NCBI RefSeq assembly: GCF_018476885.1
Contig: NZ_JAHCVJ010000003.1
Coordinates: 248,001-312,000 of the forward strand
Source of the DNA: Geoanaerobacter pelophilus
Lineage (GTDB): Bacteria; Desulfobacterota; Desulfuromonadia; Geobacterales; DSM-12255
Length of the DNA: 64,000 bases
Direction: 5' to 3'
Shown here: piece by piece, positions 59,685-64,000 of the stretch
Layout of the letters: the number at the start of each line of letters is the position of its first letter
Numbering within the stretch: the first letter of the stretch is position 1
Notes under the pieces: model-generated
The model's database searches: none
What the model was told of the DNA's origin: nothing
Seen by the model: the letters and a program-made list of their open reading frames with translations, nothing else
Translations under genes and position numbers: made by a program

Positions 59685-60650
59685 TCAGACCCTCTCCAAG
59701 TACTCCCGGTATTCGATCACCGACGTTGCGCCCAGAATCTTCCGGCACTGGGCAACATCAGCAGTAATCGCGTGCTTGAGCTCGTCTACCCCTGCGAATT
59801 TACGTTCGTCACGGATCTTTGCAATGAAATAAATACGCAGCTCCCTGTCGTAGAGATCACCGGCAAAATCAAAGAGAAACACCTCGATGGATGTCTCGTC
59901 GTTGCCGAAGGTCGGGTTGTTGCCGATGTTGCAGGCGCCATCATACAACGCTTCATCTATCTTAACCTTGACGGCATAGACGCCGCTCGCAGGGATGAGT
60001 TCCTTCTCAGTTCTGATGTTGGCTGTGGGAAAACCAAGACCTGCTCCCCGGCGATGTCCGGCCACCACAACCCCGCCAAGAGAGAACTGACGCCCAAGCA
60101 ACGGCACCACACCAACAACGTCTCCATCCTGAATAAGCCGTCTCACCTGGCTGCTGCTGTAGATCATTCCTTCATGCCCTATCGGCTCAAGCACCTGGAC
60201 CTTAAAACCGAACTCTTTCCCCATCTCCACCAAAGTAGAGACATTTCCCTGCCGGTTGCGGCCAAACGAATAATCATAACCGATCACAAGAAGCGTTACT
60301 TTAAGTCGCTTGACGAGAACATCCTCGACAAACTGCCGCGCCGTCAACGCAGCGAATGAGTCCTCAAAGGGAATGGTCAGCAGGCAGTCAATGCCGGACG
60401 CTGCTATCAGGTTTTCCTTTTCCGCATAGGTATTGATCAGCTTGAGATGCTTCTTCGGGTTGGGAATAACCTTTAGCGGATGCGGCACAAAGGTGACGAC
60501 AACCGAAACCGCCCCCTCTCGTTCCGCCGCAGTACGGACCGTGCGAAATATTTCCCGGTGGCCGAGATGCACGCCATCAAAATTGCCAATGGTTACAACG
60601 CTCGTACCCAGTGACGCGGGGATCTCTTCAAGGGAGCGATAAATCTCCAT
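59685..60650 (-). CDS. ribF: Bifunctional riboflavin kinase/FAD synthetase
   Basis: 321 residues from ATG 60650, preceded by AAGGG; the longer reading starts from TTG. FAD synthetase domain: VVTIGNFDGVHLGHREIF (nucleotidyltransferase HxGH), then YDYSFGRNRQGNVSTL and ISSSQVRRLIQDGDV-like YSSSQVRRLIQ. Riboflavin kinase domain (about 185-310): VAGHRRGAGLGFPTANI (GxxPTAN) and EVFLFDFAGDLYDREL. It turns riboflavin to FMN and FAD. It ends two bases before the UPF0104 gene. Confidence 0.95.
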   Translation of the reverse strand: MEIYRSLEEIPASLGTSVVTIGNFDGVHLGHREIFRTVRTAAEREGAVSVVVTFVPHPLKVIPNPKKHLKLINTYAEKENLIAASGIDCLLTIPFEDSFAALTARQFVEDVLVKRLKVTLLVIGYDYSFGRNRQGNVSTLVEMGKEFGFKVQVLEPIGHEGMIYSSSQVRRLIQDGDVVGVVPLLGRQFSLGGVVVAGHRRGAGLGFPTANIRTEKELIPASGVYAVKVKIDEALYDGACNIGNNPTFGNDETSIEVFLFDFAGDLYDRELRIYFIAKIRDERKFAGVDELKHAITADVAQCRKILGATSVIEYREYLERV

Positions 60651-60671
60651 ACACCCTTCTCTCCCTTGCAA

Positions 60672-61535
60672 TCAATCTATTGGAGCCAGTTCCGAGGTCT
60701 CCGGAACCGGTCGTTTCTTACCGAAAAGCCAGACAACCCAGATGCTGATCTCATACATCAAATAAAGTGGCACCATGATGACAAACATGGTGATCAGGTC
60801 GGCGTGGAAGGCGGCAATGATGGAACTGGCCAGCAATGCATACTTGCGGTTGCGGGCCAGGAACGGATAGGTGACGATACCAAAACGTCCTAGGAGCAGC
60901 ATCAGGATCGGGAGTTCGAAAATAAGACCGAACATCAGGATCAACCGCAGGCAGAAGTTGACATAGGAACTGAGATTGAACCAGCTCTGCAGCCCCTCGG
61001 CCTCATAGGAGAGCGAAAAGTTGATAATAACCGGCCAGATGATCAGCAGAAAAAAAAGCGCACCGACACAAAAGCTGAGGGTACTGACGCTGATGAATGG
61101 CAAGACCATCCGTTTTTCCTTTATCGTCAGCCCCGGCGCGACAAAAAGCCATATCTGGAAAAACACCACCGGCAGAACCAGTATCAGGCCGGCAATTGCC
61201 GAAATTTTGCACTGCACGAAAAACGGCTCCAGAGGAGCACTGTAGTTGAGGCGCCTGTCCTTGGGAGCTACCGTGAATTCTTTGTCGAGCTGATATCGAG
61301 TATATAGTGACGGAAAATGTTCTTTTACCTTGAGATAGGCCGATTTCTTGACTTCAGTCAGATAAGTCTTGCCGGTCAAAGGCTTCTCGATAAAAGTAAG
61401 AACCGGACCGGAAAAGTTCCAGGCCACCCCCATGCCAATAACAACGGCAAACACAATTACGATCAACCTGCGACGCAGCTCCACCAGATGCTCTATCAGC
61501 GAAAGAACCTTGTCGTTCCCCTTTTCGTTCTCCAT
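60672..61535 (-). CDS. tatC: Sec-independent protein translocase TatC
   Basis: A 287-residue six-helix membrane protein. The N-terminus (VLSLIEHLVELRRRLIVIVFAVVIG) is the conserved TatC start with HLxELRxRL; the loop between helices 1 and 2 is longer than in E. coli (KEHFPSLYTRYQLDKEFTVAPKDRRLNYSAPLEPF), as in many Deltaproteobacteria, and the F-P-E type conserved loop (GLIFELPILMLLLGRFGIVT) is present. TatC binds twin-arginine signals. No tatA is seen near it. Confidence 0.95.
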   Translation of the reverse strand: MENEKGNDKVLSLIEHLVELRRRLIVIVFAVVIGMGVAWNFSGPVLTFIEKPLTGKTYLTEVKKSAYLKVKEHFPSLYTRYQLDKEFTVAPKDRRLNYSAPLEPFFVQCKISAIAGLILVLPVVFFQIWLFVAPGLTIKEKRMVLPFISVSTLSFCVGALFFLLIIWPVIINFSLSYEAEGLQSWFNLSSYVNFCLRLILMFGLIFELPILMLLLGRFGIVTYPFLARNRKYALLASSIIAAFHADLITMFVIMVPLYLMYEISIWVVWLFGKKRPVPETSELAPID

Positions 61536-61609
61536 GTATCTGCTCCACAGAAATATTTAGTAAAACCAATGCAAAGTAGCACAGCAGCAGCTCAAGGTGC
61601 AACCCGTTT

Positions 61610-63907
61610 TCAACGCCGCTTGCCGCGCCCTTTGCGGTTACCAGCCATCTTCTTGTTACCAGTCTTCTTCCCAGCTTTTTTATCGGTCGGTCTGCCACCC
61701 TCCCTGCCGCGCCGGGCATCCGGCCACTTGCCAGCAACTCGCTTCGGTTTCGGCAGGTCCAGCTCCCAGCCGGCATCAGTCTGTTGCAGCGGGATATGGT
61801 CAAGCAGAGCGAACTCGATCTGCCGCTGTTCCAGGCTGACCGCAGCTACCAGCACCTTAACCCGGTCGCCGATCCGGAACATCCTGCGGGTATTGGCCCC
61901 AACCAGTGCATGCTGTTTCTCGGCATGGATATAGTAGTCGTCTTTCAGTCCGGTGACTGGAACCATCCCCTCCACGAAAAACTCGTTCAGTTCAACAAAA
62001 AAGCCGCTGGTCGTTACCCCGATGATGAACCCTTCGAATTCTTCACCAACCTTTTGCTTCATGAACTGTAACCGCTTGAGTTCCACCAGCTCGCGCTCAG
62101 CCTCCATCGCCACCCGTTCCCGCTTGCTGGTATGAATCCCGGTCTCAGGGAGAGTGTTCTCCAGCTCTTCTCTTGTGGATTCTGCAATGTTTCCAGCCAG
62201 CTTGAGCTTGAGTATCCGGTGTACCACCAGATCAGGGTAGCGGCGAATCGGTGAGGTAAAATGGGTATACGTCTTGGCGGCCAGGCCGAAATGACCGAGG
62301 TTTTCCGCAGCATAGCGCGCCTGCTTCATGCTCCGCAACAGCACCCGGTTGAGCATCAACTCTTCCGGCTTGCCAATCGCCCCATCCAGAAGACGCTGCA
62401 GCTCGCTGCCGGTTACTCGCCCCTCTTCGGTAACCAGGTGGTGGCCGAATCCGGCGGCCAGTTCTGAAAACGCTTGGATCTTTTCCGGGACCGGGGGTTC
62501 ATGCACCCGGTAAAGCGAAGGGATGCCGGATTGCTCCAGATGTCCGGCAACAGCCTCATTGGCTGCCAGCATGAACTCTTCAATCAAACGATGGGCGATG
62601 TTCCTGGTCGAACGGGCAATGGACACCGTGGTGCCGGTGGTAATATCGATAATGATCTCCGGCTCGGGCAGATCGAAATCCAGGCTACCCCTGGTGCGAC
62701 GCAGCTCCATCAGGCGACGCGCCAGCTCCTCCATCAGTTTCAGATCGTCAACAACTGCAGCCAGCGCCTTAACCGTTTCCGGCTTCTGCTCTTCCAGCAC
62801 CTCGGCAACCTGGGTATAGGTAAGACGGGCCGCACTCCTGATCACGCTCTGGTAAAAAGCCTGGTCAACCCGGTTGCCACCCTTGTCGAACACCATCTCC
62901 GCGGTCAGCGTCAGGCGGTCTTCTTGCGGATTAAGCGAGCAGATGCCGTTGGAGAGAGTCTCAGGGAGCATCGGCAGACAGCGGTCCGGGAAATAGACCG
63001 AGGTACCCCTCAGATAGGCCTCACGGTCGAGAAGAGAACCGGGACGAACATAGTGGGAGACATCGGCAATGGATACCCAAAGCCGAACCTTGCCGTCCGC
63101 CTCCCTGCGGACCGACACGGCATCGTCGAAGTCACGGGCGGTCTCGCCGTCGATAGTCACAATGGTCAATCCGCGCAGATCGGTCCGGCCGGCCAGGTCC
63201 GCCTCAGCGATCACCCCGACACTGCGGGCCTCACTTAGCGTTGCCTTGTCAAACTTGTTCGGCAGTTCATATTTGCGAATAACGGTTTGGACCTCGACAT
63301 CAGGATCATCGGGCCAGCCGAGTACCTCCACAATCCGCCCCATAGCCGGTTTCCGCTCTAATGGGTACGCAGTGATCTCTGCCACAACCACCTGGCCATT
63401 CACGGCATTGGCCGCATGTTTGGCCGGGATGATCACCTCCTGGGATACCCTGGGATCATCGCTCATCACCCGACCAAAGCCACGAAGCAGTTCATAGCGG
63501 CCAATAATACGTTTCAGCCCACGCTCGATGGTCTTCAAAACACGCCCCTCGCGTTTGCCACCTGGCTGCGCCACAACAGCGACCTCGACAATATCGCCAT
63601 GGAGGTTGCCCCTCAGTCCACGTGCCGGGACAAATATGTCAGACCCTCCCACGTCAGGGGTTACGAAACCATAACCATCGCGGTGCATGGCAAGTTTCCC
63701 TGTGACAGTCCCCTCACCATCTGCCAGCGAATACCGCTGACCACCAAGCACTACTAGCTCGCCGGACGCCACCATACGGTCGAGAACTGCGGCAAAACCC
63801 TTTTTTCTCAGTCGATCAATGTCAAAAAGAGACGCAAGATCGCGATACCCCATCGATCCTCCGTTTTCGCGAATGGCCTGAAGCACCCCTTCTCTATCTG
63901 GTTTCAT
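61610..63907 (-). CDS. rnr: Ribonuclease R
   Basis: A 765-residue 3'-5' exoribonuclease. Order: N-terminal HTH (ENGGSMGYRDLASLFDIDRLRKKGFAAVL), two cold-shock domains (IFVPARGLRGNLHGDIVEV and following), the RNB catalytic domain with TIDGETARDFDDAVSV (D-rich metal site) and HYTHFTSPIRRYPDL, S1 domain (FEGFIIGVTTSGFFVELNEFFVEGMV) and a very basic tail (KKAGKKTGNKKMAGNRKGRGKRR). The tail is longer than in some RNase R. It overlaps an upstream gene by 4 bp. Confidence 0.96.
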   Translation of the reverse strand: MKPDREGVLQAIRENGGSMGYRDLASLFDIDRLRKKGFAAVLDRMVASGELVVLGGQRYSLADGEGTVTGKLAMHRDGYGFVTPDVGGSDIFVPARGLRGNLHGDIVEVAVVAQPGGKREGRVLKTIERGLKRIIGRYELLRGFGRVMSDDPRVSQEVIIPAKHAANAVNGQVVVAEITAYPLERKPAMGRIVEVLGWPDDPDVEVQTVIRKYELPNKFDKATLSEARSVGVIAEADLAGRTDLRGLTIVTIDGETARDFDDAVSVRREADGKVRLWVSIADVSHYVRPGSLLDREAYLRGTSVYFPDRCLPMLPETLSNGICSLNPQEDRLTLTAEMVFDKGGNRVDQAFYQSVIRSAARLTYTQVAEVLEEQKPETVKALAAVVDDLKLMEELARRLMELRRTRGSLDFDLPEPEIIIDITTGTTVSIARSTRNIAHRLIEEFMLAANEAVAGHLEQSGIPSLYRVHEPPVPEKIQAFSELAAGFGHHLVTEEGRVTGSELQRLLDGAIGKPEELMLNRVLLRSMKQARYAAENLGHFGLAAKTYTHFTSPIRRYPDLVVHRILKLKLAGNIAESTREELENTLPETGIHTSKRERVAMEAERELVELKRLQFMKQKVGEEFEGFIIGVTTSGFFVELNEFFVEGMVPVTGLKDDYYIHAEKQHALVGANTRRMFRIGDRVKVLVAAVSLEQRQIEFALLDHIPLQQTDAGWELDLPKPKRVAGKWPDARRGREGGRPTDKKAGKKTGNKKMAGNRKGRGKRR

Positions 63908-64000
63908 AGCGTTTCCCTCATCATTGCCGGTCTCAAGTTACTGCAACCCACCAATTCATCGCCGATTTCGGCACGCAGAATATGCCTTACAATCCCAGCA
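63904..64000 (-). CDS. C-terminal end of an unidentified gene upstream of rnr
   Basis: The last 31 codons of a frame open to the window edge, reading AGIVRHILRAEIGDELVGCS and ending MMRETL before a TGA that overlaps the RNase R start (ATGA). The overlap and lack of stop codons support a real gene. The family cannot be told from so short a stretch. Confidence 0.55.
   Translation of the reverse strand, partial: AGIVRHILRAEIGDELVGCSNLRPAMMRETL

Noticed and set aside
1-64000. CRISPR array
   Set aside because: No regularly spaced repeats of 20-40 bp and no cas genes were seen; the DUF2779 relic resembles Cas4-like nucleases only by family kinship.

Overview
The window looks like a chromosome segment of a Geobacter-type bacterium (Desulfuromonadales/Geobacterales, Deltaproteobacteria). 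The main reason is the pil locus at 48.5-56.6 kb: a very short type IV pilin whose 61-residue mature form matches Geobacter e-pilins, a PilA-C/Spc-like secreted partner, and PilR, PilS, PilC, PilT and PilB in Geobacter order. Nearly every gene from 20 kb onward reads on the minus strand.

Region 1 (1-20.1 kb) is an integrated genomic island. A P4-type tyrosine integrase lies beside the 3' end of tRNA-Pro(GGG), and an AlpA-like activator, a primase-like protein and an HUH rolling-circle Rep-like protein sit inside it. The left end is outside the window. Its cargo looks like defence genes in several modules. (a) A six-gene minus-strand operon (1-6414) encodes a ParB-like protein, a small PD-(D/E)XK nuclease, an SNF2-type helicase, a second ParB-like protein, a RelA/SpoT-synthetase-domain protein and a DGQHR (DndB-like) protein cut by the window edge; a WYL regulator lies just upstream. 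(b) A relic of a DUF2779 gene is followed by a PLD-like protein, an XRE regulator and a divergent PD-(D/E)XK-like protein. (c) Four unknown genes follow (9959-12366), one resembling the C-terminal domain of FtsZ as a free-standing protein. (d) An XRE + ImmA/IrrE pair precedes a compact ubiquitin-like cassette (Ubl, E2-like, JAB peptidase, E1-like; 13648-15561). A 14-bp near-identical element stands before both transcription units and suggests shared control.

Region 2 (20.1-27.9 kb) is core: tRNA-Pro, a MerR regulator, IHF alpha, pheT-pheS, rplT-rpmI-infC, thrS and tRNA-Val(GAC). infC appears to start at a rare AUA codon. Region 3 (28-43.5 kb) is a surface-glycan cluster: a GT9 enzyme, several other glycosyltransferases, a methyltransferase, a Wzm/Wzt-type ABC exporter, three radical SAM proteins and a UbiA-family prenyltransferase. 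The genes overlap by a few bases, as in one long operon.

Region 4 (43.6-48.5 kb) has a TPR lipid- or envelope-type protein, an ABC-2 transporter with an accessory TPR protein, and a TPR-tailed membrane glycosyltransferase-like protein. Region 5 (48.5-56.6 kb) is the pilus locus, with a good sigma-54 promoter before pilA to match the PilS-PilR two-component system. Region 6 (56.8-64 kb) has a DUF2723 membrane protein, an LPG-synthase/UPF0104 membrane protein, RibF, TatC, RNase R and the last 31 codons of an unidentified gene.

The two parts most likely to hold a new system are the ParB-nuclease-SNF2-ParB-RelA/SpoT-DGQHR operon and the ubiquitin-like cassette with its XRE/ImmA control pair. All calls rest on reading motifs by eye; no database search was run.
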